Notes under the pieces: model-generated
The model's input: the letters and a program-made list of their open reading frames with translations, nothing else
Databases searched by the model: none
Told to the model about the DNA's origin: nothing
Shown: positions 11,175 through 23,075 of the stretch, piece after piece
How the letters are laid out: each line of letters opens with the position of its first letter
Numbering within the stretch: position 1 is the stretch's first letter
Made by a program: the position numbers and the translations under genes
From: Tipula vernalis
Taxonomy: Eukaryota; Arthropoda; Insecta; Diptera; Tipulidae
Direction: 5' to 3'
DNA: 64,000 bases
NCBI GenBank assembly: GCA_958295665.1
Contig: OY282560.1
Location: forward strand, 264,230,641 to 264,294,640

Positions 11175-13912
11175 AGTACTGCCGTGCTAAACAAGTTTTA
11201 CTGATCTACATTTTTGGCGAAATTGAGTTATTGATGCCAATTAAAAGGTATTAATATCCTTTATATTTCACATAAATAAATATAATTAAATCTACTTTAA
11301 TAAATGTATTATTAAACAAAATAAATTTCGTTCTAATCGAAAAAAATAGCAAATTTGAAGTAACACCGACTTAACTACTTGATATTAAACATGAACGCCT
11401 TATCTATGACACAAATAAGGTCCTTTTCTTTCAAATATGTAAGTTAAGTTACTTTTGCTTATTTTCATAATTGAAATTGCATTTATGGCAATTTAAAAAT
11501 TTTCATTTTCAATAGCAAAATTGACTTATTTGAAATTTTCTATACGTGAATTGAATCAATAATAACTTATATACAAGGACTTTTAACTTATCTTAATGTA
11601 ATGGTATTCTGAACTACAAATGAACCACTTAATGAATTTACCAATTTCGGATCCTCCGGCAATCGGTAGAGAATGAATTGTTTTAATGGATCGTCAATTA
11701 TTATAAATCTTGAATTTTATTCTTGTGATAAAAAATATTAATTTTTAATTCAATTTGATTGAAATTTGTAATTTTTCAGTTGACTGACATGTTTTGAATT
11801 TATTTTTATAAAAAGAAATGTTATGAATTAATTTAAACTACATACTAGATTTTTAAGCTATTTAAAAAACGATCTTATAAATAATTTTATGATTTCAATA
11901 GTCGTTTTTTATTTTGTTATAAATAAATATAACATAGCAATTAAACTAGTGTTTTGTTACAAAAGTTTTACCAAATCCTATTTGCAAATCGTATTTCATA
12001 AAATCCGAGAAAGTAAGGGTGTTTTTAAGGTCTCATCATAAATTTTAGATAAGAAATATATTTTTTATATATAATAAACGATTTCAACTTCTCTTTGTAG
12101 TAAACACGACTTTGGTAGCATTAAGGTTGTATTCTATAGTTTATTTTGAAAATAAATGTAACGATAAACTAAACATAAATACCTTAAATGGCAGATAAGG
12201 TATATATTCTTCTTATTAACACAGGATTTTAGTTTTTCTTTTGCGATATAAATGACTTAATTGCACTTAAGTTATTTTTGTTTAGTACCAATCGATTATT
12301 TATAAAGCCTATTTAAAGTAAAACTGCCGTGCTAAACATGTTTTACTGATCTGCAAAAATCGCATTTCGAGAAAATTGATGTTAAAGTTTTTCGAAATAT
12401 TTGGGGAATAACTTGCTTAAAAGCGGATTTAATTTACTTTCAAAGCCTTCAAATTATGCATTAGATCATAAATAATATGTTTCTCAAGAAAATATCAATA
12501 ATTTATACATAATTAATTAATAATTTGCAGAATTAGTATTTTACTTTAAATAGGCTTTATAAATAATCGATTGGTACTAAACAAAAATAACTTAAGTGCA
12601 ATTAAGTCATTTATATCACAAAAGAAAAACTAAAATCCTGTGTTAATAAGAAGAATATATACCTTATCTGCCATTTAAGGTATTTATGTTTAGTTTATCG
12701 TTACATTTATTTTCAAAATAAACTGTAGAATACAACCTTAAATGCTATCAAAGTCGTGTTTACTACAAAGAGAAGTTGAAATCGTTTATTATATATAAAA
12801 AATATATACTTTATCTAAACTTTATGATGTAAGACCTTAAACACCCTAGTTTCTCGGATTTTATGAAATACGATTTGCAAATAGGATTTGGTAAAACTTT
12901 TGTAACAAAATACTAGTTTAATTGCTATGTTATATTTATTTATAACAAAATAAAAAACAACAACTATTGAAATCATAAAATTATTTATAAGATCGTTTTT
13001 TAAATAGCTTAAAAATCTAGTATGTAGTTTAAATTAATTCATAACATTTCTTTTTTATAAAAATAAATTCAAAACATGTCAGTCAACTGAAAAAATACAA
13101 AAATTCAATCAAATTGAATTAAAAATTAATATTTTTTATCACAAGAATAAAATTCAAGACTTATAATAATTGACGATCCATTAAAACAATTCAATCTATA
13201 CCGATTGCCGGAGGATCCGAAATTGGTAAATTCATTAAGTGGTTCATTTGTAGTACAGAATAACATTACATGAAGATAAGTTAAAAGTCCTTGTTTATAA
13301 GTTATTATTGATTCAATTCACGTATAGAAAATTTCAAATAAGTCAATTTTGCTATTGAAAATGAAAATTTTTAAATTGCCTTAAATGCAATTTCAATTAT
13401 GAAAATAAGAAAAAGTAACTTAACTTACATATTTGAAAGAAAATGACCTTATTTGTGCCATAGATAAGGCGTTCATGTTTAATATCAAGTAGTTAAGTCG
13501 GTGTTACTTCAAATTTGCTACTTTTTTCGATTAGAACAAAATTTATTTTGTTTAATAATGCATTTATTAAAGTAGATTTAATTATATTTATTTATATAAA
13601 ATATAAAGGATATTAATACCTTTTAATTGGCATCAATAACTCAATTTCGCCAAAAATGTAGATCAGTAAAACTTGTTTAGCACGGCAGAAAAGACTAATT
13701 CTGTAAATTATTAATTAATTATGTGTAATTTATTATTATTTTCTCGAGAAACGTATTATTTATGATCTAATGCATAATTTGAAGTCTTTGAAAGTAAATT
13801 AAATCCGCTTTTTAAGCAAGTTATTCCCCAAATATTACGAAAAACTTTAACATCAATTTCCTCGAAATGCGATTTTTGCAGATCAGTAAAACATGTTTAG
13901 CACGGCAGAGTA
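11175..13912. mobile_element. Non-autonomous transposon carrying an inverted copy of itself (outer copy), TSD AGTA
   Basis: The outer element (11179-13908) starts CTGCCGTGCTAAACAAG and ends CATGTTTAGCACGGCAG, flanked by AGTA at 11175-11178 and 13909-13912. Its own sequence is 11179-12323 plus 13693-13908, about 1,361 bp. The gap is filled by a second member of the same family in the opposite orientation. The 4-bp TSD and CTGCCG ends do not match a superfamily that I can name with confidence. No transposase frame is visible. Confidence 0.8.
12320..13692. mobile_element. Inner inverted copy of the CTGCCGTGCTAAACA element, TSD AAAA
   Basis: The inner element (12324-13688, 1,365 bp) starts CTGCCGTGCTAAACATG and ends AAGTTTAGCACGGCAG-like sequence on the other end, flanked by AAAA on both sides. 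It is the reverse complement of the outer element with a few percent differences. Removing it restores the outer copy's continuity around AAAGTAAAATACTAATTC, as judged from the inner copy's own sequence at about 12530-12545. The length matches the outer copy within 4 bp. Confidence 0.8.
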
Positions 13913-14057
13913 GTACCGCATATAAAAAACCGTTCGTAAACTGTTCGTAAGTGGTTCACTTTTTATGTATACTTTTTTGCGCCTGCAGGGTTATAATGAA
14001 TTTTGACAGATGTCTACATGTGGAAAATGGATGTGAAATTCGAGAATAGGGCCCCTG

Positions 14058-14440
14058 GTTAATCTTTCGGTATGCATACAGTCATGACTGAAAAATTTTT
14101 AATGGGCATAGAAATTATGAAGGTTATATACATTTATCAAATTGTTTCTAGGGTGGATATTCATGAATTCGAAGTTCGAAACCAACCAACAAAAAACTTT
14201 TTGACATTTTTAGGTGCACCATATTTATTCACCAACAATAATAAAAATAGCGTACATAAATTGTTCAGTTTCAAAAATATTTCCGTAAGTATTCAATGAT
14301 TTATAAAACAATTAGTATAATGAACATAAGATTGATTTTAGTTTAAAAATTATACTATATATTTAAATAATAATATTTAATCTTAATAAAACATGTTTTA
14401 GTCAGGAGCCGGCTCTAAGGCCTAAGAACCACCGAATCAG
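14058..14440. other. Unassigned stretch
   Basis: A 75-codon open frame (14072-14299) has no recognisable domain and is treated as chance. Nothing else is supported. Confidence 0.45.
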
Positions 14441-14515
14441 TATCAATTTAAAGTACTTTTCATACTAGTGGCCTCTCCCCAACATTTTTGCTCGGTACCA
14501 CAAATGTCAAGCTTA
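14440..14515 (+). repeat. Dispersed repeat with TACTTTTCATAC motif, partial copy
   Basis: AAAGTACTTTTCATAC followed by a CCTC-rich tract and ACCACAAATG matches the block at 4960-5020. It is truncated by divergence downstream. Confidence 0.5.
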
Positions 14516-14602
14516 TTTTGCCTATTTACATCAGTCAACACTGCAATACATCATTTTTTAGTTTCTTCCATCTTTGCCTACACCTTATAAGCGAAGAGGC
14601 AA

Positions 14603-14847
14603 CTGGGGTGGGATTATGTAAGCATTACGAGTTTCTCGAAATTGCGACAAAACGCGATTATGTAAAACTTTACGAGTTCTCGTATTTGAGACCTGTTGTT
14701 TTACTCGTATACCTTTTTAAGTACGACAGACAACTCGTAATGATTAAAAAGATTCTTTTTAAAGGAAAGAAAAAAGATTCTGTTTAAGGGTTTTGTCGCA
14801 ATTTCGAGAAACTCGAAACTCGTAATGCTTACATAATCGCACCCCTG
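14603..14847. mobile_element. MITE with GGGTGCGATTATGTAAGC ends, copy 1, TSD CTG
   Basis: The 239-bp body (14606-14844) starts GGGTGGGATTATGTAAGCAT and ends GCTTACATAATCGCACCC, flanked by CTG. The TIR of about 50 bp includes CGAGTTTCTCGAAATTGCGA. A second copy lies at 43572-43824 with a CTT duplication. The 99-codon frame at 14488-14787 runs through it by chance. Confidence 0.85.
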
Positions 14848-15008
14848 GTGTGGCCGGTGTAAATAGGGACATAGACACCTGCATACCTGTACCGTCGACA
14901 GTAGAACTTCGAATAGAACTAAGATATTCTTTTAAGAAAAGAACGGGATATTCTGCTCAGATTCGAATACATTTTTAATTTTTTTAAAATTGTCACTAAT
15001 GGCGAATA

Positions 15009-15180
15009 CATACTTCGAAACTGTCGACAGTAACAGTTTTAGTAATTTTGCAACAGAAGAACTTGACGGCGGTAAGTTTTATAGTATTTTTTGAAGAGAT
15101 TAGGAAAAATTAATTGCGTCAAGTTCTTCTGTTGCAAAATTACCAAAAAAGTTAATGTCGACAGTTTTGAAGTAGGTATG
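15009..15180. mobile_element. Fold-back MITE with CATACTTCGAAACTGTCGAC ends
   Basis: The arms 15009-15075 and 15113-15180 pair closely, sharing AATTTTGCAACAGAAGAAC in inverted form. A further CATACCTGTACCGTCGACAG at 14881 resembles the ends, so the full element may begin there. TSD unclear. Confidence 0.65.
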
Positions 15181-15233
15181 CTCCATTAAAGCGTTAAACA
15201 GACCAAGCAGCGAGCAGCAGAATTAAATAGATG

Positions 15234-15390
15234 TTACAGAGCATTCGCAATGAAAAAACTTTTTAGTTTTGACTTACAGGTTTGAATGAATTTCCAACTT
15301 TACGAACAAAAATTTTTGCTCGTTATGTTGGAAATTCATACAAACCTGTAAGTTAAAAGTAAAAGTATTTTCATTCTGAATACTCTGATA
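15234..15390. mobile_element. 151-bp palindromic MITE with CAGAGCATTC ends, copy 1
   Basis: The body (15237-15387) starts CAGAGCATTCGCAATGAAAA and ends GAATACTCTG. The arms share ACTTACAGGTTTG and GAAATTCATACAAACC-type blocks. TTA on the left and ATA on the right suggest a diverged 3-bp TSD. The better copy is at 47656-47807. Confidence 0.8.
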
Positions 15391-15462
15391 GTTTGCTTGT
15401 GCATTGATGAAAAATCAAAGATTGATCAATTCTATAAGCGTTTTTTATAAAAACATGCAGAC

Positions 15463-15613
15463 ATATTCTAAAATTTTAATAGGAAAATTCCCAAAAAATG
15501 AATACCTGTACAAATTTTCGTTTTTTTTTGAAGTTTGTCCAAAAAATTAATATACAAATTTCAAATTTTTTTGAAATTTATCTATTAAAATTAGAATATT
15601 TTTGTACATTTTT
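15463..15613. repeat. Inverted repeat, possible MITE
   Basis: ACATATTCTAAAATTTTAATAG near 15468 pairs with CTATTAAAATTAGAATAT near 15584-15601. The arms are about 35 bp around an AT-rich centre. No TSD recognised. Confidence 0.45.
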
Positions 15614-15689
15614 ATACAAAATGCTTTTAGTTTTTCTCAAACTATAGTTTCTCATTATTGCTTTAACTAATTAGAAGAAAGAACTTTGC

Positions 15690-15800
15690 ATTCCAGACGC
15701 CTCGCCTCAAATTAGTAAGTTGCCACAAATGTGAAGCTTAGACCCTTTCATACCGAAAATTCGGTTGCTATTAAATATTTCGTTTTGGTTCATTTTGAAA
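15690..15800 (+). repeat. Dispersed repeat with CGCCTCGCCTC motif, copy 2
   Basis: It matches 4978-5090 in the same orientation: CGCCTCGCCTC, then CCACAAATGTGAAGCTTAGA and ATTCGGTTGCTATTAAAT. Confidence 0.6.
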
Positions 15801-16105
15801 ATATAAAACAGTCGTGCTAAATATTTGTGATTTGTAAAATAAACCAACACGAATAAAATTGACAACTGGACATGAAATATAGAAAAAAAATAATTTAATT
15901 TTTACCAAAAATTAAAAATTGTTAAAGCTAACATCTTTAGAAATAATAACGTACTCAGTTTTCATGTACCAAATAATACTGCATATCAAATAAATGATAA
16001 TACTGCATATCAGATAAATTTTAGTCCAGGAAACTATTTCAGCTCCTTATGATTTTCGGGTGGCTTGATCTTTGGGTCGGCTTTTATTCCTGAGCTTGTT
16101 GTTAC

Positions 16106-18050
16106 CAGGGTTTCGAACCCGCAAAATTTTGGGTTCGGGTTCAGGTTCAAAGCAAGAAAATAATTGGTTTCGGGTTCAGGTTCGGGTTCGGTTTAAAAAA
16201 AAAAAAAAAATTTCACAAGTATGTAGTGTATTATATAAAAAAAATGTATATGTTCATTTATTTCATTAAAAATTTTTCGTTTAGTTTGACGAAGTTCTTC
16301 CTTCTTTAAGTTGTACCCTTTGTGGTGCTAAAATAAACTTTAAGCCGAAAATGCCCGTTCCACATTGAGTTGCGTTGCAGGAACCGCTAACACAACTTGC
16401 GCAGCTTCGTATATAAGTGGAATTTCAATTTTATGGTTTTCCCACCGTTCCATAATATTTTTCTCCTTCTGGATCCGTGAGAAGGATTCATAAACAGCAA
16501 ACTCTTGTTTCACACTCAGTTCAAAGTTAGCCCGGCTGTCTAAATTGTTGGATGATGATGTATCGCTTGTTGACCTTTCCTTATATTTTAAATACAATAT
16601 CTGTATCACTCTCTGATGAGCTGGTATTTCAATTTGGAATATAAACACTTGTCGCTGCAGTTTCTTCTTCTGCCTGTGTTGCTACTTGCAAATCTTTCAA
16701 AATTCTTATTGTTTTTATAATTGGTTTCTGCGCTTTAATAATATTGTCATTGATTAGCATTAGACGAAATCTGGCATCTAAATATATTGCTGCATTTAAC
16801 AAGTCGTTACTGATGAAATTATTTTTGCGTTTGACAATGTTTTCATAAAAATCAATGGCTAATCGTTTGCGTTTACTTAAATTTGAGCCAAAGTCCATAA
16901 AAATCTCCTAAATTCATTTGTTCGTTTTGTAGTTTTAAGGTTAATGTTTTCATCGGCTCAAATCCGACAAAATCTAAACAAAACTCCCATATGTTGTCGT
17001 CCATAGTCAGTTCTGGATCTATTATATCGGTGCAAAATGTTCTATACTGTAATAGGCGTTTAATCATATCAAATGTCGAATTCCATCTAGTGGGCAATCG
17101 AGCATAGCCTTTTTTAGACCAAGCTTTTTTGTTAGTGTAGCTCTGTTAGGTGCTCGTAATTTTTTGACACCGTCCTGCATTTTTCTAATGATTTTTTGAT
17201 AAACGGAACCGAACTAAGTGTGTCCGAAACTGCCAACTGACAAGTATGAGCCACACATTTAAAATGGATAATACTTGTACAGTAGTTAGCATTTCTAGAC
17301 CTTCCTCTCCATCAGCTTGTGTTACGTCGGAATAATTGTCTACGTTTTCATCAATCTCAGAAACATCAACATCGGGAGCATACAACTCATTTTATAGTAG
17401 TTCCGCTGCTTTTAACATATCACGCCCGTTGTCAGATGTAACTGAGTAAATCTGACTTAATTTTATGTCAAACGAGTGAACGACGTCAATTATTGTATTT
17501 TTTAGGTAATTCGCAGTTTGGCGATAGTTAGCTTGAGATATGAAAAACTGAGCGTTAATGCCGATAACGCCCCTACGCCGTGACGCTGAATCAATTTTAA
17601 TTGAAATTATTTGTTTTGCAATTTTATATTTAATAAATTTTTTGATTTCATTTGCCTTTTTGTTTACCACATCTTTAATGTTTTCAGAATTAACGGTGTT
17701 TCAAGGCCTTTATTATTGGATCTATTATTGGTTTCATCCCAGAATCTCTAAAAATTGTAAAGGGGCGCCCGTTCATGGTAACTATTTTTACACAAGCATC
17801 GACGAAACATTTTGAAGACATTCCAATTTTTATGATATTGCAATAATTGTTGATGGGCGAAAAAAGCGATGGTGCTTTGAGTTTTTTTAAAAATGTGGCT
17901 GTTGCTACTGTGTTCTCTAGTTTTTCACACATTTTCGTATAGTTACTAGGATGCTTTCGTTTAATATGTCGGCCCAGATTAGCAGCGTGTTTTCCTTTCA
18001 TAACAAATAAGCATGTTTTACACGTAGATGTCTTATTTGTGATATCGTAT
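16106..18050 (-). pseudogene. Decayed hAT transposase element
   Basis: On the minus strand an interrupted protein runs from a BED-type zinc finger (CKTC at about 18020, then HIKRKH at about 17950) through hAT core blocks: IKIDSASRRRG and YSVTSDNGRDM at 17390-17600, LPTRWNSTFDM near 17090. It ends with the C-terminal dimerisation motif PATQLNVERAFSA at 16340-16380. The frame shifts at least four times and there are stops, so it is non-functional. Downstream, CAGGGTTTCGAACCC at 16106 with repeated GGGTTCGGGTTCAGG motifs probably marks the 3-prime terminal region. The matching 5-prime end was not found. Confidence 0.85.
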
Positions 18051-19060
18051 GTAAAAAAAATTCATCACGGGGTTCTCCGACATCTATCAAATCAAAATTT
18101 AAAAAAAAAAATTTAGAAAACAAAATAGCTGTAAACAAATGTTGAATTTTCATTTACTCATCGTTTTGATATAAGGATTTAATTTTTTTGGTAGTTCTTC
18201 CTACCAGTCATTTTTCTGAGGTGTTTTTTGAAAAAATGCTTAACGGTTTGCTGTGTCGGGATATTTTTAAATGTGAAAATTTGTGAAGCTTGCCGCCTGG
18301 GCGCAATCAACTTTCGCGGAGATATAATGTCAGTATAATTTAAAAAAAAATTGTTCAATAATAAAATAAAAATTTAAGAAACTATTGTTAAACTTCAAGA
18401 ATATGAACAACACTTGCAATGGAGTAATTTAATAATATGTACTTGCGGTTGTTAAAAATAATCAAGAGTAGTTTTTAACACATATCAAAAGTATTAACAC
18501 CCTGACGCATTAACATTATGATTATATTATTCTCTTTTGATCATGGGAAATGGGCAACTTTTTATTATTTCTTAAATCAGACATTTTGTAATTAAAAATT
18601 AATTTTAGATCTAAAAAAATATTTTGTTAAACATATTCGATAATAGCCCCTAAAAATGTTTTATTAAAATGATAAAAAGAAAAATAAACTGTTAAATAAA
18701 CAACGGATTATTAAAAAAGAATTAAATTAATAAATTCTGTTCTCAATTTTTATTTGGAATTTATTGATAAAAATATTGTTTGCCTTCTTGTTTACGTTTT
18801 AACCTCTTCAATTTACTTCCTATATATTGCGCCATAGCCAACTTTTCTGTTTGTTATCGCCGGTCGCCATGTTTTATTTTTTTTTTGGTAAGTTAGGACT
18901 TGAACTAATAATTAATTTTAAATCGGGAATTTTCATTGTTACCCAAATAAATTTTTTGGAAATAGTAAATGTTATTTCCTAGGAATCCGCAGGTAAATCC
19001 AGAAAATAATCATTGAAGGATACTTTTGAAAAAGTTCTGTGTCAAAAAATTTGAATCACA

Positions 19061-19079
19061 GGGGGCGGGGGGAGGGGGG
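19061..19079 (+). other. G-run with G-quadruplex potential
   Basis: Two runs of six G and one of five G, separated by single bases, stand out in AT-rich surroundings. Long runs can supply four G-tracts for a quadruplex. There is no neighbouring gene to suggest a role. Confidence 0.5.
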
Positions 19080-19861
19080 CTGATAAATTTATCGCAGTTT
19101 TAAGTTTTACCGAGATATTTTTAGAATAGAACAGTCACATTTCGAAGCAGTCAATAAACAAATATATTGGTTTGAAGTAACTGCAAATTACGAATTTGAA
19201 TCAATGTAACAAGAAAATTCAAAGAAATATATTTTCAAATCTTAAATACCTATTTATTTTTGCTAGTCTGCTATAAATTCTTCAATTTCAACATTGTACT
19301 ATGCCAGGGTACCATTTACTAATTTACTACATGGAATTTTCATTATTCTTTTTTATTTGATTTTTCATTTTTGGAAAAAGGTTCAATTCAATTTCATTTT
19401 TTTTCCTTTAAGTAAAAGTAAATTTTATTTCTATTTTATTGGTAATCTCTTTATTGATGAAGACAGTACTGAAATTAAATTGAATAAACTGATATTCTGT
19501 GGTGGGTAAAAGAAAAGCAGTTCAACTCTACATTTTACATTTCGTATTTTTTACAACTACCATGTTTTATAATGCATACATACTTAAATTGCATCTTGTA
19601 ATGTAAGTAATTTATAAAACATGTAATATTAGAAAATATATTTGGAGATTTAAGAAAAGATTCCATTTTTATTTCTAGCTACATAATATGCACACATGTT
19701 TAGAGAAGGATATATTTATATTTTGTTACGCCCGAAAGACTGTATCACTAATAACATTATATCCAGATTTCTTAATATATCGGTGACTCTGTAATATAAA
19801 TAGGCAATTGAGTAAAAAAACACACAACCCGTAAAAACAAAGTTTTTGACTATATATCCTT

Positions 19862-19912
19862 TATATATAAGACTCGGTCGATTGCAATTCAGTTTCGACC
19901 TTCTTCACCATG
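19862..19912 (+). promoter_or_regulatory. Possible TATA/initiator core promoter
   Basis: TATATATAA at 19862-19870 is followed about 29 bases later by TCAGTT (A at 19891), which matches the arthropod initiator consensus and spacing. CACCATG follows at 19907-19912, but that frame stops after four codons. Such pairs occur by chance in AT-rich DNA, so support is weak. Confidence 0.2.
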
Positions 19913-20691
19913 ACTAAAATTTAAAATTCAATGAGTAAGGGTCATTCAAAAAACAAATTTGAATTTTAAACTTACTTGAAGAAACATTTGGAACACTACT
20001 AGATTGAATTTTTTAAATTGAAAATTAAAGAAAAAACTTAGTTATAGTATGTTGATCGAACTGAAATTTTGCCAAAACGTATTGTTAGGTGACAAAAGTC
20101 GATGTGCAAAATTTCAGCGCGAGAGGATCACGGGAAGTGGGTCAATTTTGAATTTGAAGATCGTAAGGACACTCAAGCAAGCAATCAAGCAGGTGAAGTT
20201 AATAGAAAGGATATAAAAAATATCAATTGCTAAAGAAATTTTGATTAAATGATTGAAAGCTATTGAACTCAGTGGACGTATTCAATCGGGCAAAATTTAA
20301 ATATGATGATATTTTATTCCAGCCTAATGTCATTTCGTAATACTGTACGTTAAACCCGATTGGACGCCAAAATTGAGAAAAAATGATAAATTGATTTTAA
20401 GTGTCACATTTTGTTTTAAATCGGTTTGTAAAATTCAATAAACTCGTTTTGTCGACAGGCTTTTAATAAATTTTTTTTATGTTGATATTGAAACTATAGG
20501 AGATGGCTTTTCCATTGCGTCACTTTCTCAAGGCAACATTGATTACCTTTCTCTTAATTTTTGAGAATTGGAAGATATTTTCGTGAAACAAGAAGTTTCT
20601 GAAGTAAATTCCTATATCTGATAGGGATCTAATGTTTTAATCATGTACAATTTTTTTTGTTAAAATGACCTGATAGTGACCTCTTGTGTAT

Positions 20692-22980
20692 TCGGACTGA
20701 ACAACTTTCTTGAAAGGTACTTCAGTCATAAATTTTTGGACTGGAATACCTTTTGGTTGTTTTTTGACTGAAATGCCTGAACCAGTACGTTGGCTCCGGG
20801 GCCCCAGTCACAAAAAGAAAGGAATTTCGGTTAAAGATTAGAAGATAACTCAGTCAAAATATTTTTCGTACGAAATGCCTTTCAGAAGGTAGTTTAATCG
20901 AAAAACTGAAAGAGCATTCAAGTTCAAACTTTTTTGACTGTGACTCTCTTTGGATTTTTGGTTGAAAGTCTTTTTGAAAAGGAGATTCATCCAAACAACT
21001 AAAAAGCAATTCCAGGCAAGTTTGTTGCAAAAAGTGAAATTAATGTTATGGTTCGTCCCGACTGTAGTACAACCAAAACAGTCTTAAAATATTCTGGAAA
21101 ATGCAGATTTTCAGTCTAATATTAAAAATAAATCTCCATTTTCCACAATATTTCAATATTTAAGCACACCTACCAAAAGGCATTCCAGTCCAAAACTTTG
21201 TGACTAAAGTACCGTTCAAGAAGGTTGCTCTCCGGTTAACAAACAAACATCAAACGTTTTTGACTGATCGTATGAAACAGGCTCCGGGAATTCCAGTCAA
21301 AAACATTTCAGTCAAAAACGAAAGGCGTTTCAGTCAAAAATTAAAAGGCAAATCAGTCAAAATAGTTTGAGTCTGAAAAGCCTTTTCAGAACGAAGTTTA
21401 ATCAAAAAATTAAACAGGCATTCAAGACAAAACTTTTTGACTGGAGTTCTTTTTGAATTTGTGACTGAAATACCTTTTAAAAAGGCGATTCAGTCAAACA
21501 ACTGGAAAGAAATTCCAGGCAAAATTGTCCACCGATATACAAATTATTATTTTACACAATACAGACAAAAATATTTTAGTCAAAAAGCAAAAGGCGTTTC
21601 AGCCATAATACTTCCCATACAAATATTATGACTCAAACTCTGTTTAAAAATGAACTTCAATCAAGAAACAGGTGCTTCGGTCAGAAAACAGTTTGACTGA
21701 AATGCCCTTTGGGTACTTGGACTGAACAACCTTCTTGAAACGCATTTTGGTCACAAATTTTTGAACTGGAATACCTTTGGTTGGTTTGTTTTTTTTGACT
21801 GAAATACCTTCATAGACCTGTACGTCGGCTTTGGGGCCCCTGTCAAAAACAGAAAGGAGTTTTGATCGAAAGTAATTAGTCAAAACTTTTTGACTGGGAT
21901 TCTTTTTGGATTTTTGATTGAAATTCTTTTTGGAAAGGAGATTCAGTCAAACAATTAAAAAGGAGTTCCAGGCAAAATTGCTGCAAAAAGCCAAATTAAT
22001 GTTGTGGTTCGTCCAGACTACAGCTATGTCCGAAACAGTTTTAAAAATATTCTGGAAAATGCAGATTCCTAGTCTAATACTAAAAATAAACTTTCATTTC
22101 CCAGAATATTTGAAAATTAAGTCTACCAAAAGGTATTCCAGTTAAAAATTTGTAACTGAAGGATCTTTCAAGAGTTTGGTTGTTCAGTCCAAATAAACAA
22201 AACGCATTTCATTCAAACTGTGTTTTTGTCAGCACCTTTTTTTCAAAAGAAGTTTATGACTGAAACCCCTTTCGTTGTTTGACTGAATTATTTTTGACTG
22301 TATTCCCGAAGAACAATTTGCCTATAATTTGTTTTAAATTGTTTGGCTGAATCTCCTTTTCAAAAGGTATTTCAGTCATAAATCCCCCATCTAAGGGAAC
22401 TGGATACTGGTCCAGCAGACCCACACAAGTTTATGCTTATCTCATAAGTACTAATGTCAACCTTACTAATGAATTAATAATATTTAAGATTGTAGTAGCC
22501 ATATCAATAAAGATGTTAAAAAAAAAAAAATAAAAAATAAATCCGAAAAGAATTTCAGTCAAAAAAATTTTGCTTGAATGCCTTTTTAGTTTTTTGATTA
22601 AGCTTCCTTCTGAAAAGGCATTTCAGTCTAAAATTATTTTGACTGAGTTGCCTTTTAATTTTTTACTGAAATTCCTTTCTGTTGTTGAACTGCTTTTGAC
22701 CGCGGCCTCGGAGCCAACGTAAAGGTCTACGAAGGGATTGCAGTCAAAAAAACCAACCAAATAAAAGGTATTCCAGTCCAACAACTTGTGACTGAAATGC
22801 CTTTCAAGAAAGTTGTTCAGTCTAAATACTCAAAGGGCATTTCAGTCAAACTCTTTTCTGACCGAAGCACCTTTTTTCATGACTGAAGTTCCTTTTTAAA
22901 GGGAGTTTTGGTCATAATATTTGTATGATAAATTTTATGACTGAAACGTCCTTCGTTTTTTGACTGAAATCCGGAGCTCT
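20692..22980. repeat. Block of CAGTCAAAA / TTTTGACTG modules in direct and inverted arrangement
   Basis: Roughly forty occurrences by eye of CAGTC or GACTG, usually inside TTTCAGTCAAAAA or TTTTTGACTGAAATGCCTTT, are spread over 2.3 kb on both strands. A larger unit at about 20692-21265 is repeated directly at about 21717-22200, sharing GACTGAACAAC, CCAGGCAA and ATTCTGGAAAATGCAGATT. Part of it is inverted at about 22700-22860. GGCTCCGG-type ends near 21283 and 22970 could bound one element. Nothing here looks coding. Confidence 0.7.
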
Positions 22981-23036
22981 GAAAGAATTATAAATTAGCT
23001 TTGAGAAAATTCTTTATGAAAAAGCTAGCAGTCAAA

Positions 23037-23075
23037 CCAGGGGTTCTTAAACTTTTGGTGTCGCAACCGAACATT
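23037..23075 (+). repeat. hAT-like terminal sequence
   Basis: CAGGGGTTCTTAAACTTTTG at 23037 closely resembles the ends of many hAT elements. No matching inverted end was found downstream, so only one end is claimed. Confidence 0.45.

Larger units (their letters stand above)
8896..14057. mobile_element. MITE with GGGCCCTATTCTCGAA ends, expanded to 5.2 kb by insertions; TSD CTG
   Basis: The left end GGGCCCTATTCTCGAATG (8899) pairs with the right end ending GAGAATAGGGCCC (14054), with CTG on both outer sides. The original element is seen only at about 8899-9085 and 13985-14054. It matches the roughly 250-bp copy at 60868-61117 through CACCTGCTTATACCCATTCGG and GAATTTTGACAGATGTC. The intervening 4.9 kb contains other repeats and MITEs annotated separately. 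The open frame at 8773-9141 is a chance product of this sequence. Confidence 0.75.
18051..20690. other. Long unassigned region
   Basis: No coding region is supported over about 2.6 kb. Notable points are a G-rich run at 19061-19079 and a TATA/initiator-like pair at 19862-19894, both listed separately. Other open frames are low-complexity. Confidence 0.5.

Noticed and set aside
16113..16126. GGGTTTCGAACCC resembling a tRNA T-arm
   Set aside because: No A box, acceptor stem or cloverleaf surrounds it. It fits better as a hAT terminal region with GGGTTCGGG repeats.
19862..19912. TATA plus initiator as proof of a gene
   Set aside because: The following ATG opens only four codons and no exon could be traced. 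Kept only as a weak regulatory candidate.
20692..22980. CRISPR-like array suggested by recurring short motifs
   Set aside because: Repeats are degenerate, in both orientations and unevenly spaced, and the setting is eukaryotic.
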